A stretch of 33,837 nucleotides of DNA from Mitosporidium daphniae (GCF_000760515.2 NW_013546312.1:1-33837), one strand, 5' to 3'. Shown: positions 9,786 through 19,823, counted from the stretch's first letter. Numbers and translations: made by a program. Notes: a model not told the origin generated them from the letters alone.

Positions 9786-11039
9786 ATGGCTGTATTTATT
9801 TACCTTCTGATATACACTGCCATCCTATCTAGTTTTGTGTCGTCGCTTAATCTCCGTAGCCTTAAGACCCTTGATGCCGATACTCTAAGAACATACAAAT
9901 GCAGCAAAGATATTCAACCAAGCCATTTGATAGCAGATTATAGCATGCTTGCAAAAATTGGATCCGGAACCTTTGGAGATGTTTTTTTGGTAAACTACAC
10001 AAGCTGCAATTGCATCTTTGCCTTGAAGTGCTACAAAAAAAGATCTGACGACTACTCTCGAGAAATTTATTTTGGCCGGATTTTAAGCGACGTGTTTATC
10101 CAGGCCTTGCAAAGTGTTGAAATTTCTGGAAAATATCCGGAATATCGGCATGCAATCGTTTTTGAATGGATTCCATACACGATTACAGATTTCCTGAATC
10201 TTCCAAGCGTCCAAGATGTGATACCTGACCTGATGCCATCGATAATTCTTTCCCTTTGCCAAGGATTAGTTGAAATCCATGAAATGGGTATATGCCACTT
10301 GGACATAAAGCCGGGGAATATTTTAATTGACGCCGATTTTACGCCAAGTGGGGAGCTCTGTTATTGTAAACCGATATTTATCGACTTGGGGATGATGTCT
10401 TACCTATCGCCTCCTGAAGAGCTCAACTCGTATGCGATCCCATCAAGATCGCTGACGCGATTGGGGACCAAAGTATATAGGCCCATTGAGCTTTATTTAC
10501 CGCTTACAAAGGATAGGCTTACCACCACCTTGGATATATGGTCGTTTGGGCTGACTTTTTTTGCATTATGCTCTAATTCACGATCGATTTTTCACCCTTT
10601 GGTAAAATCGAATCAGACCGATTTAATCCCACTATTTATGTTCCGAATGTTTTCCCCATCTTCGCTCCCTCAAAATGTTTGCGATCCTTTTGGGTTTAAA
10701 GGAAGGATTCCATCCGACCATTCATGGCCATCCATTGCGTCTGAAAAATGGCACAAAGAACTCGTGCAAAATTACACCCAGTTGTTTTTGGCTGATAACC
10801 CTTCATATAATGTTACATTCGGCCTTTCAATTATTAAGGACATTCGTTCCCTCGCATTATCTGTACAAAACCGCTTTGGCAAGGAAGTCTTTTTAATACT
10901 AAAGGGATTCCTAAGAATACATCCTGCATCTAGAATGACCGCGAAGGAAGCAGTATTTAGATTAAAGCAATTAGAAAATGGTCGACTTTTTGATCAAAAC
11001 GCCATCAGTGACGCTGAAATGAATGAATCTTCGAGTTAA
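9786..11039 (+). CDS. protein kinase with N-terminal signal peptide
   Basis: An intronless gene of 417 aa from the first in-frame ATG. Residues 1-22 (MAVFIYLLIYTAILSSFVSS) form a strong hydrophobic signal. The kinase domain starts near residue 60: glycine loop GSGTFGDVFL, the ATP lysine in FALKCYKK, a candidate helix-C Glu in SREIYF, catalytic loop HLDIKPGNIL (HLD instead of HRD), metal-binding motif DLG instead of DFG, activation-segment end YRPIELYL, and LDIWSFGL. All essential catalytic residues (Lys, Asp, Asn, Asp) are present, so activity is plausible. The nearest group may be CMGC, judging from YRPIE. A signal peptide on a full kinase suggests ER-lumenal or secreted action. The alternative is a membrane anchor with the kinase in the cytosol. 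Confidence 0.85.
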   Translation: MAVFIYLLIYTAILSSFVSSLNLRSLKTLDADTLRTYKCSKDIQPSHLIADYSMLAKIGSGTFGDVFLVNYTSCNCIFALKCYKKRSDDYSREIYFGRILSDVFIQALQSVEISGKYPEYRHAIVFEWIPYTITDFLNLPSVQDVIPDLMPSIILSLCQGLVEIHEMGICHLDIKPGNILIDADFTPSGELCYCKPIFIDLGMMSYLSPPEELNSYAIPSRSLTRLGTKVYRPIELYLPLTKDRLTTTLDIWSFGLTFFALCSNSRSIFHPLVKSNQTDLIPLFMFRMFSPSSLPQNVCDPFGFKGRIPSDHSWPSIASEKWHKELVQNYTQLFLADNPSYNVTFGLSIIKDIRSLALSVQNRFGKEVFLILKGFLRIHPASRMTAKEAVFRLKQLENGRLFDQNAISDAEMNESSS

Positions 11040-11248
11040 GGGCTTTATGCCGTCAATTTTTTGAGCTTCATTACCGACATCATCGATTACAAACCCGATC
11101 CTTGCTCTTTTCGCTGGCTCTTTATTTAATACCTAATAAACATTGGTAATCCATTTTAACAAGAAGGTAGGTTTAAACTTTAGCAAGGCCCTACATGATG
11201 GTAAAACGGTGTCGTTTCAAACATGGATGCCTTGTAGCGAAAGACCGC

Positions 11249-12106
11249 TCATTTATTGCAAGAAAGCTGCGAAAGTTTCCAGACTGTTTTTTGGATCGAT
11301 TTGGCCGCGGTTCCTCGAAGCGAATTGGCTTCAAGATCGATTACCCCTTCAATTGTGCATCCTCCAGGAGTCGACACAAGATCCTTGATAATGGATGGAT
11401 GGTATCCTTCAGATATCAATTGCGCTGTACCTGCCACCATTTGGGCCACAATCTCGTACGCGAGCACACGAGAAAGCCCACAAGAAACAGCACCATCGGC
11501 CAGTCCTTCTAAAAAGATGCTAGCAAATGCAGGTGCCGATGCCCCAATGGCCGTGGCTGCGTCAAACTCAGCATTGGTTTTGACCCAAAATATGGCCCCA
11601 GATGGCTTTAGCAGCTTTTCTATTAACACCGAGTCTCGCGACGACTTTGGATCTTCCTGTTCGGAATGCATGATAAATAGGCCAGTAGATGCAAATGAAG
11701 AAGCGCGACAAGTTATGGATGGCATGCACCTAACAAATGAAGCCGCATTTGGGAACAGTTCGCTCAGTTTACAAATGGAGATCCCAGCACATATGCTGAT
11801 AAGCGTACCAAAGAATTCAAAGCTTTTTGGTGCGGATTTTGAGATATCCGAAATCTGATGTGGTCTCACACAAAGAAAAATTAAATTTGCAACGCAAAGA
11901 ATCTCGTCATTTGAGGTAAACGTAACGGCATTTACAAATCTAGGGTCTGATTGAAGCTTTTTGGAGGAGACCTCGCTGGATGTGCTCGCAAAAAGATGAA
12001 TCTCCATCGATGCAATTAAAGGTGCGGCTTTGATAAACGCAGCCAGAAGCATCTGGCCCATCTTTCCTGCACCGATGACGCCTATTTTGATGTTTGTTGA
12101 TGCCAT
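11249..12106 (-). CDS. PRO3: pyrroline-5-carboxylate reductase
   Basis: An intronless gene of 285 aa. It has the Rossmann motif KIGVIGAGKMGQMLL at the N terminus, the VRCMPSITCR and GAIFWV blocks, and the C-terminal signature DLVSTPGGCTIEGV that binds the proline carboxylate. It converts P5C to proline using NAD(P)H, the last step of proline synthesis. The start at MASTNIK is the first ATG that keeps the nucleotide-binding strand near the N terminus. It is head-to-head with the phosphoglycerate mutase gene, with only 60 bp between the two start codons, so both promoters must lie in that interval or in each other's 5' coding region. It is convergent with the kinase gene. Confidence 0.93.
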   Translation of the reverse strand: MASTNIKIGVIGAGKMGQMLLAAFIKAAPLIASMEIHLFASTSSEVSSKKLQSDPRFVNAVTFTSNDEILCVANLIFLCVRPHQISDISKSAPKSFEFFGTLISICAGISICKLSELFPNAASFVRCMPSITCRASSFASTGLFIMHSEQEDPKSSRDSVLIEKLLKPSGAIFWVKTNAEFDAATAIGASAPAFASIFLEGLADGAVSCGLSRVLAYEIVAQMVAGTAQLISEGYHPSIIKDLVSTPGGCTIEGVIDLEANSLRGTAAKSIQKTVWKLSQLSCNK

Positions 12107-12166
12107 GGAATGTTGCAAATAAATGCAATTTGCGGTCGAAATTTTCAACCAGATTTCGTACTCTCC

Positions 12167-13753
12167 ATGCGGAAAGTCTTTTTCCTGCTGATTGATGGCC
12201 TTTCTGACAACTCATACCTTGATGGCTGTGAAAATGGGCTTGACTATAAAACACCCATGCAAATGGCAAAAACACCGACCTTGGATGCATTGGCATCGTC
12301 TGGCGCCCTTTGCGGCATAATGGATCCTGTTGCTCCTGGAATCGCGTGTGGCTCGGACACTGCGCACTTGAGCATTTTTGGATACGATCCGTATACGTAT
12401 CGGATCTTTTTGACTAGCATACTAGAGTATATAAAGGTCGAGGGGCATTTGAATCCATTGGCGCCGGTATTGATCTTGCCCCGGGCGATATTGCATTCAA
12501 GGTAATTGCTGTGGCCGCTAACTTTAGTGCAATTTTGCTACACTAAGGGAGGCGGATCAAATGATCACATCTCGCCGGGTGGAGGCAAATTTCGACGAGC
12601 TTGGTCCTTACTTGTGTGAGTATTTGCAGCATAACTTGTAAAGCCGCTTTGTTGTTATTTCTTAGGTGTATCATTCTCGACTTATACTTGTAGAAATTTT
12701 CACCCGGACTTTCCAAACCACAAGATTACGTTCAAGTATGCTATGGAGCACCGGTAGGTTGTTGTTCCTTTATTTAAGACTGGGCATTTCAATCTCAGGG
12801 CCTTCTCTTTCAGACAAAATTAGCGGGACCGATCCTCTAAAGGAAAAGTAACTTTGCAATCGCTTGCGATTTCCCTAGTTTTCCGCTATTAGTTTGTGTG
12901 CCGACAGCGACAGGTGACCAAGACGCCGAATTTACTTGCAAGGTAATGGTTTGCTTCTAGTTGAAAGTTGGTCAACTGCATTTCTGTATCGATAACCCGA
13001 TTGTTGAAGGAGCTCCCGTTAAATGAAGAGAGGCGCAAAGATGGGTTACCACCGCTAAATGTGGTGTTGTTTCGCGGCGCAGCAAGTATATGTGTAATGC
13101 CCCCGTTCCCTTTTCCGGGCTTCATGATAGCACCGACGTGCATCATTTCCGGAATTGGGCGTTCCATTGCCCTGGGTATGGTATTTGCACCCGCCTAATT
13201 AGCGTAGATATTATAAAAGTCCCAGGTGCCACCGGCGACTACCATTCAAACCTTCACTTAAAGGTCACTACGGCAATGAAAACATTGCTCGAAAAATCTG
13301 GCAACCGCTATCAGTTTGCGTTTGTACATATCAAGGCTGTGGATCACGCTGGCCATGACGGTGATCTTCAAAAGAAGGTAGTTGCATGCGATGTCCTTCG
13401 TTTTGATAGATTTTTTTCATCGAGCAAACTGACAAAGCACTTGCTGCTGCTCTGACGCTCGTTGCCGATGGCGCGCAAACAGAAGAGGTACCACACAAAA
13501 CACCAGCTGATCGATATAGATTCTTGTTTGCGTTACCGGAGACCATTCTACTCCCACCTCACTTTGTGACCATTCTAACGAGCCGGTCCCCATTTTACTG
13601 GCCCTATTGAAAGGCCCATCAATGGTTTCCTTAGTTAGCGATGCACGCTTCGTGGTCCCTTCGTTTGACGAGATATCATGTCCAGGGGGCGCTTTGGGGA
13701 GATTTTCGGGGCGCAAATTGCTGCCATTGATTGAACAACTTGCCAAAATTTAG
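12167..13753 (+). CDS. apgM: cofactor-independent phosphoglycerate mutase, archaeal type
   Basis: Ten exons with nine introns (12397-12425, 12502-12527, 12638-12693, 12754-12778, 12848-12878, 12943-12967, 13176-13207, 13378-13409, 13488-13519) give 432 aa. Conserved blocks are the metal site VFFLLIDGLSD, the nucleophile loop CGSDTAHLSIFGYDP, KGRGAFESIGAGIDL, FKYAMEHR, LSDKISGTDPLK, DIIKVPGATGDYH, HIKAVDHAGHDGD and VTGDHSTP. These place it in the archaeal (aPGM) branch of the alkaline-phosphatase superfamily, not the histidine-phosphatase dPGM usual in fungi. It interconverts 3- and 2-phosphoglycerate in glycolysis. All metal and phosphoserine residues appear intact. It is the most intron-rich gene here, and one intron is a double unit of 56 nt. 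Confidence 0.9.
12638..12693 (+). other. tandem double intron (28 + 28 nt) in apgM
   Basis: Between the codons of LCEYLQHNL and NFHPDFPNHK the gene carries two complete intron units with no exon between them: 12638-12665 (GTAAAG...TTCTTAG) and 12666-12693 (GTGTAT...TTGTAG). Each has a GT start, a TAG end and normal local length. Retaining the second would bring an in-frame TAG as its last codon. Removing both restores the conserved reading frame. Confidence 0.7.
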
Positions 13754-13848
13754 CCTGCTTCAATTGGCGGTGAGGTGACCCGCATGTCGGGCTCTTTAAA
13801 CTTTATTGGTAATAAATAAAATGAAAATCATTTTGTTTTCCCACTGCC

Positions 13849-15016
13849 ATGCCAATTTCAGTTACACTTCAAAGGAGCCTGGATGATGCCATTGCGGCAG
13901 AAAACTTTTACGAAGCCCATCAAATTTACTTGACCATAATCAATAGGCTTATAAAGCAAGCAAGCTATGATGAGGCTGCAACCGTGATCTCTCAAGGGGC
14001 CAAATGGCTTTTTGAATCCGGCCAATCCAAAAGCGCCCTTGACTTGGCATCAAAGCTTTTTGAAATGCTCAAGGAACCTTGGCTGGATGTAGAATATGCA
14101 GAAAGAATCAAAACAGTCCTTTCGACGCTCCCTTTGAACCATTCCGGTGTTCGTGCTCTTGTCGCCCAGCTCTTCAAGTAGTCGATGTTTTGAGATGTTA
14201 ACCGTAGAATGTCCAAAAACAACGCAAAAGTTCACATGTGTATTGGAGATTTGAGCATGGATGCCTCATCTAATGGTGACACTTGCCGATTTTTATTGCT
14301 AGTTGACCATGAATTTGCGTCCCTACATTATGGAGAAGCAGGGCCGTGCGCCCTTGCTCGGCATATCAGTTGCATTGAAAAGGCATTCGAAGATAATGTC
14401 GTTGTGGGCGCGACAACGCTTTGCCAGGCCATCTTGAGGTTTGCACCTGCACGTTAAGCGTAGAATTTTATGCCATAAAAACGGCACCTCTCATGCCTAT
14501 GAGTTATGCTCTGGTGTCATCAAACCAATCTTTTTCACCGCCCTCAACAGTGTCGAGCACAAGTGTCGCATTTCATTTGTCGAGCGTATTCCCTGCACAA
14601 TGCGCTCAAATGCCGCCAGTGCTGCGTACGAACTGGCCGCCTTTGAACACGATGAATCGACAAATACGGAATCTGATCGATCCGTTGCGGCATTGTTGAA
14701 TTTTTCGCAGCTTGTTATATTTGTGGCGACGCGTAGCGACCCTAGGGTTGGCTTTGAAAAGCTGCGTGCTCACTATTTTAGTGGGCTTTCGGACGAACTG
14801 AAGGGCCTATATACTAAGGTTGAAACCCGATATTTAGCTTCCATTTCCTCGTCGACATCTTCCACGGCAGCTGGCCCAGGCCAACCAAGAGCACCCAATT
14901 TTGCCAACATAATATCAAATGTTATTGGCAGAATGCTCCACCCAGGCCCATCCACTTCGGTATCCGCTGCAACACCGAGAAGTCAAAACGAAGGGTCTGA
15001 TCCAGATCTGGACTAA
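13849..15016 (+). CDS. GET4: GET4, tail-anchored protein targeting factor
   Basis: Three exons (introns 14178-14207 and 14439-14463; 30 and 25 nt) give 370 aa. The N-terminal TPR-like repeats read SLDDAIAAENFYEAHQIYLT and AATVISQGAKWLFESGQSKS, matching the alpha-helical solenoid of Get4/TRC35. The join CQAILRILCHKNGTSHAYEL corresponds to the family's mid-protein helix, and LNFSQLVIFVATRSDP to its C-terminal helix. Get4 bridges Sgt2 and Get3 through Get5 and hands tail-anchored proteins to the ER. The last 60 residues are Ser/Pro-rich and variable. A Get4 call fits the other ER-targeting genes in the window, though no linkage is implied. Confidence 0.8.
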
Positions 15017-15177
15017 TTTTAAGACTCCAGAATTTTATAAATATCGCAAACACAAACAAGGTTCCTTTTATTGTGCACAACAAGCCACACGATGTGGATA
15101 AATTGCAACCAGAGAAGCCTTATTTTTAATTTTGAAAGCTATAAACATTAGTGTGTTTGAATTTAAGTTTAAAATCC

Positions 15178-16251
15178 ATGCCCCCCAACCCCAAGCTCTT
15201 TGTTCTGATGGTGGCATTTCTTCTAATCTCAATCCACTCCATGCAAGGGGCATTGGGTAAGAGCTCTGAAGAAATTTTGGACGGTTATTCATTAGGAAAT
15301 CCTTTTATCCTGCTTAAGCTTGAAGTTTCTTCATTGTATGTTTTTGCTGGTTATATTTTAGAAACAAAAAAACCCGCATTCTTCCCTCTTTGCCGTACAA
15401 GGATTCCGTCGAATTGATGCATCCTGACATCGCAAACATTGAAAGTGATGCAACTATTTTTGTTTTTGATATCAAAGACGTACATTTACCGCTTTGTTAC
15501 AAATAGTTTGGCCGTGATAGCCTGATGTCCAGTAGCAATGGCTACTTTATGAACTCGCTGAGGGTATAAAGACGTCCTTACTTTTAGAGCCAAGCGGCAA
15601 AATCGTCCCTTTATATTGGCACTACTTCAATGCTGAACGTCGAAAAGTGCATTTCCGGAATTGTGCAGACACTTGAAGACAAATATTCTCCATCGAACAC
15701 AAATGGGGATCTATATTTCCGCCTTGTCCGTGAAAACTACACCGCCGAAAGTAATGTGTCAAGTGCCTAATTTTGTAGCTTTTCCTCCTATATCAAAGTT
15801 AGAGGAAATGCTCGATGCAGAGGCCACTGAGCGTCCCTTAAGGGTTGTAAAGATTTCGCTTGAAGATCTTTCTAAAGCCAGCTCTTTTTTCATGTCCATC
15901 ATTGGGCCTCTTTGGAAGCTATCAAGCTTGCACATTTATGTTATAGTTACGAACCTCGCAAATCCACCAAAAGTGTGTCCAAATGCTCTCAAAAATATTG
16001 CCTTGTTCGCGTCACAGACGTTCGGGGCATCCCTCAACCCATTAGTCAATCTTGACATTCGCCTGTCGCAAAATTCGTTCTCAGGACAAGAATCGTTTTT
16101 CGACCAGTACTCTATCTTCAATCCGGCCATTTTCATGGGTCTGATGACCATTCTGCTGTTCCTGTTTTTTATTGCATTTATCCTGTTCTTTATTCTTCAA
16201 ATCAGAGCCCCCACGTACTATGGAAGTATGGTACGCAAAAAGAATCAATAG
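15178..16251 (+). CDS. VOA1/BIG1/ATP6AP1-like V-ATPase accessory membrane protein
   Basis: Five exons (introns 15336-15361, 15480-15506, 15564-15587, 15751-15778; 24-28 nt) give 322 aa. A signal peptide (KLFVLMVAFLLISIHSMQGA) leads a lumenal domain of about 245 residues, then a single helix after YSIFNPAIFMGLMTILLFLF and a short basic tail. The FNPAIFMGL entry into the helix matches the Ac45/VOA1 transmembrane signature (F.PGI.MGL). Family members sit in the ER or vacuole membrane and help assemble or stabilise the V0 ring. BIG1 of yeast belongs to the same fold and affects cell-wall glucan. The lumenal domain itself is too divergent to assign by eye. Confidence 0.6.
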
Positions 16252-16375
16252 TCCCTAAAAGTACAGTAAATATATCTTAGTTTTAAGTTAACATTTATCA
16301 ATTACCACACACCAGGCTTGATAGATAAGGATTCTATATTGTAAATACCGCTAAAAGCCTATTGATATTTGATTT

Positions 16376-16636
16376 TTAGCTAGAGTTTATGCAAGCGCTG
16401 CAGATGGCTGCTTGAACAAAGTAGATCACTATGTAAATGAGTATGAAACGACTGCTCAAAAATAACTGAATTGCTAGTCCTAAAGATAAAATCGCCAAAT
16501 TTATAACTGAAAAGAAATTATTTCCCATCAGATAACTTGAAATAGTCACACACAATACCTCGGTACATGTTATAAAATTTGAATATAAGACCAATAGCAA
16601 GAACGTCAGAAGGATATACTGAGATAAGAAATTCAT
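16376..16636 (-). CDS. small hydrophobic membrane protein (uncertain)
   Basis: An ATG-started frame of 86 aa lies in the AT-rich 550-bp gap between the VOA1-like and SYF2 genes. It is almost wholly hydrophobic, with three or four possible membrane helices (FLSQYILLTFLLLVLYSNFI, NLAILSLGLAIQLFL, FILIYIVIYFVQAAI). A 30-nt GT...CAG segment beginning GTTATCTGATGG and ending TTTCTTTTCAG could be an intron, leaving 76 aa in the same frame. I do not recognise a family. The composition may partly reflect AT richness, so it could be non-coding. Nothing else in this gap looks like a gene. Confidence 0.3.
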   Translation of the reverse strand: MNFLSQYILLTFLLLVLYSNFITCTEVLCVTISSYLMGNNFFSVINLAILSLGLAIQLFLSSRFILIYIVIYFVQAAICSACINSS

Positions 16637-16799
16637 AACTACTACGTATTGTATAAGTGTATATTTCGTCAATGCTTGATGTGGCTAAGTAGCAATCTTT
16701 GATGCCATTCGAAAGGAAATGGACAAATCAAATTCTCGAGTTTTGGTGCGATTCCAATTTACGGTTCGATCCATTGCACATTAAAATTGAAATTAAAAT

Positions 16800-17570
16800 T
16801 TATTCCTCAGTATCGCCAAATTTCGGGTGTAAATGCTGATTAATTCGTCCCAAGTAAGGACCTTGTTCTACCGATTCTCTGAGTTCTTGTGTAATTGCGC
16901 CATATGCACGGGATATTTTTTCGTTAAACCTTTTGTTTCTTTCATTGATGTAGGTGACGTCCGCGTCGGGGTTGAATCGCTTCTTCTTGGAGAAAGTGGA
17001 GCGCTTCTCAATTTGTTCATATACATCTTCCACCATTTTGGAAACATTTTCTCGAGTCGGTGTAAATGTCGTAAATGGGTCTATTGTATCTGTGGGTGTT
17101 TGTTGTCTGTACAGAGCAAAGTCCGGCTTTAAGTTTGCAACGAGCTTGTCATATTTCCGTTTAGCAAGATCGCCATAATCTGAAAAAAGCAGAAAATACT
17201 TACCTGCATATTCGGGGTTCTTTCTTTCGGCTTTCCTCCGTAAATGGTCCTTCCAACTGTCCGATTCTTCAATCGAATATTGATGCGACCTGATACGCTC
17301 ATAGGAGACATTGGCTTTTTGGGCATCTCGTTTGGCCTTGATGGTTGAAAACTTTTGATGTTTCCTCGCCAAACGGGCAACAAGCCGAGGATTATTTTTT
17401 TGACGACCGATGTCTTCCTTCTTGACTTCTTCTAGATTGCAGGCCTGGGCATTTTCCTATGCACTTTAAAACGCATCAAATACCCTCTGGATTTTCAGAT
17501 TTTGAAACCGCTCCAGCCTAGATGAAAGGGTCAAAGTATAATCCTCGCCGGCTGGTGATGCACCCTGCAT
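16800..17570 (-). CDS. SYF2: SYF2 pre-mRNA splicing factor
   Basis: Three exons (introns 17457-17483 and 17180-17203; 27 and 24 nt) give 239 aa. The N-terminal helix SRLERFQNLKIQRENAQACN, then NPRLVARLARKHQKF, YSIEESDSWKDHLRRKAERK, YADYGDLAKRKYDKL and the near-invariant ADVTYINERNKRFNEKISRA follow the SYF2 family end to end. SYF2 belongs to the Prf19/NineTeen-associated spliceosome and supports the transition to step two. Its presence, itself interrupted by two ultrashort introns, fits a genome that still splices heavily. The start at 17570 is only 48 bp from the divergent TCAIM-like start. Confidence 0.9.
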
Positions 17571-17590
17571 TAGGAGGAAAAAATGAAAAT

Positions 17591-17605
17591 AAAATTTAAT
17601 TTTTG
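17591..17605. promoter_or_regulatory. shared AAATTT-type promoter element (SYF2 / TCAIM-like)
   Basis: AAAATTTAATTTTTG lies in the 48-bp gap between two divergent start codons. The motif is close to palindromic and could serve both genes. Confidence 0.4.
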
Positions 17606-17618
17606 ACGCCAATTTTTA

Positions 17619-18437
17619 ATGATGTCCACAATTTCAAAAAAGAGTTTCGAGAAATCGTTCCGTTCATTCATTCAGCGTGTTCATCCAGACAAGTTTGTGT
17701 CGCAGCCGCAAGGCGTTTTCGTCAGAAACACAAAAGTTGTGCAAATCATGAATGTGTTGAATGGCGAAGTGATGGCTATGCTCGAACATGCATCTTCAAA
17801 GTTTTCAACTGCCGATTTATTGCAGAACATTCATTCGTTGCTGCCTCCATTCTCATGGTCTATTTATGTCGCCGAAAATGCGGATATGCCGATGAAACTT
17901 TCGATAGCCGATGTGTCTCTCTCAAATACTATGGATGAGAATTTTACAATTGGGGCACAATTGGAGAAGGCCCTCTCGTGCCATGGTGCCATAAAATTGG
18001 ATTTTTTGTTGTTTATTTGCAAAAAGGTTTTTCAGAGGTCCAGTGTGGATTCTTCGCTATTGTCTGCATTTCCAAATCTTTCCATGCAGAATTCGGCCAA
18101 TAGAAATGTTGAAAACATCGAGTCTAGAGTTACATTTTCAAATATCTTTTACAAAGTTTGTAGACAGCAAGATTATGACGTTTGTCAAACTTTGCTTGGA
18201 AGGCTATCTAAATCTTCAGACCACGCCTGGATATTATCTGAAAATATAGATACACCGAGTCAGGTCTTAGCGCGAAAGCCAAAATTTACAGATTCTGCTG
18301 CCAAGGGTCCGGAGCTACAAATGGTTTCTCAGCTACGGGGCTATAAAAGGCCTCGCTCTCATTCTGAGTATAGAAAATATTGTGATATGGCGTTTCAAGA
18401 TATCGAATTCTTTCTTAAGCAAGCCAACCAAAATTAG
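17619..18437 (+). CDS. TCAIM-like mitochondrial protein (DUF4460-type)
   Basis: An intronless gene of 272 aa. The N-terminal FEKSFRSFIQRVHPDKFVSQ, followed by TKVVQIMNVLNGEV, matches the DnaJ-like head of the TCAIM/DUF4460 family (VHPD.F...P......N...L..LN). Only the HPD core and helix spacing of a J domain are kept. The rest (SLLPPFSWSIYVAEN and later) would be the variable second domain. TCAIM is mitochondrial in animals, with unclear molecular function. No presequence is obvious here. It could alternatively be a very divergent J-domain protein. Confidence 0.5.
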   Translation: MMSTISKKSFEKSFRSFIQRVHPDKFVSQPQGVFVRNTKVVQIMNVLNGEVMAMLEHASSKFSTADLLQNIHSLLPPFSWSIYVAENADMPMKLSIADVSLSNTMDENFTIGAQLEKALSCHGAIKLDFLLFICKKVFQRSSVDSSLLSAFPNLSMQNSANRNVENIESRVTFSNIFYKVCRQQDYDVCQTLLGRLSKSSDHAWILSENIDTPSQVLARKPKFTDSAAKGPELQMVSQLRGYKRPRSHSEYRKYCDMAFQDIEFFLKQANQN

Positions 18438-18576
18438 GCTGCGCTATTTTCGGTAATCCAATCAGCTGTGTGTCCAAAATTGGCAAAAGTCCATCATTTT
18501 AACTTTTATTTACGTGTGTAATGAGAGGTTTCTCTCCCCCAAAAGACCAGTAGCTGTATGTTTATCGTTTTTGAAA

Positions 18577-19733
18577 TCAGGTGTCATTCGCTTTTTCCAG
18601 AACAAATACTGAAAAATAGTAATGGGAGCTGAGAAGGTTCCATTCCTCCAGCTCATCCACCCATTCCAGGAGAGATATCCTTTTCTTTTCGTCTTTTGAA
18701 ATGTATTTTTCATAGGCCTCTCTCATGGTAAAGGCGTTCAAAACTTTCCAATCAATCGATCGCAAGGAACCCTCGAATTTAGAGCGGCCAGAAAGCAAGA
18801 GCTCGTTAACAAGGTAAATCGAACTACTTTCCAGGTTTTTTATCATCATCATTCCAAACGGGTCAGAGAACGAGCTTGGATCGAGCGTTATAAAATAGGA
18901 TCTGCCTTTGTGTAATGTAACTCCAAAAAGCCCATTGGGAGATTGCGCCGCTTTGGGATGCTCTTGCTTGAGAGGCGAAGATTCATTTATATCGATGGAT
19001 GGGCTTTTCAAAGTGGACGAAAACCACTCGAGAATGCGGAGCGTTGGCTTTTCTCTGAGATATATTAAAACGACCTCTGTTATTACAAGAGTAGGAATCG
19101 CAGGGTCGAATCCCTCTTTTAAAAGCGAAGGGGCTATATGCTCGATGAACTGGTTCAAGTCTCCAGAAATTGGGATGTATCCTTTTTATGTTAGCAACCA
19201 AATGTGTCTTACTTGATGTTGAATTTTGCGCGCTACATTTGGACTCGAAATCTTTTCCAAGACGCTCCAACTTGGAGGTAATGATTTCCTGGAAATCAAT
19301 GTCAAAAAAGGAGAGCGAGCCAATGTGTTCTTCCTAAATATCAGCAAATCCAAGCAACAATACATGCAGGCGCAGCCATTGCGTATCCCACCCGCATCCC
19401 AAATTAACAATCTGACAGGGAAGTGGCCCATTGCAGGACAAAAATTCCCTAACAATTTGGTCAAAAAAAGACGCCCGCACAAATGCACCTAAAATTGAGC
19501 TGTTCAGAAGCAAACCTCTATTGAAAATCGGTAATTTGCATTGAAAGGATGAAAGGGCATCCTCCGGAATAAACTTGTGGATATACCCATCACGAAGATA
19601 GCCCTTCTTGACTGCAGACCTACAAACGTTAGCGATTGGCCTATCCATACAGCCGTGCAAGCGCAGATTCAATGTCGGTATGGTAAATTCCGGCGGCCAG
19701 GCTGCATCTTGCAGTGTCTTGATGGTCCCTCAT
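18577..19733 (-). CDS. PPM1: leucine carboxyl methyltransferase 1 (PP2A methylation)
   Basis: Four exons (introns 19620-19650, 19334-19363, 19182-19212; 30-31 nt) give 354 aa. Landmarks are TDIESALARLSAVKKGYLRD, the conserved NRG, the SAM-binding motif QIVNLGCGWDTQWLRL, FFDIDFQEII, the joined RYIPISGDLNQFIEHI, LVITEVVLIYL and, near the end, SLLEWVDELEEWNLLSSHYY. This is LCMT1/Ppm1, which methylates the C-terminal leucine of the PP2A catalytic subunit and so controls B-subunit choice. The N terminus (MRDHQDTARC) is assigned at the first ATG; a further upstream exon cannot be excluded. Confidence 0.88.
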
Positions 19734-19823
19734 CTGTAAAAATATAATTTGCAAACTTGGGCATTATAAATCAACCATCAAATGAAAAACCTGTTGGAAT
19801 AGTCAACAAATTACTGAAATTGG

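Noticed and set aside
16763-16772. T-loop-like GGTTCGATCC suggesting a tRNA
   Set aside because: No matching acceptor, D or anticodon stems could be built on either side.
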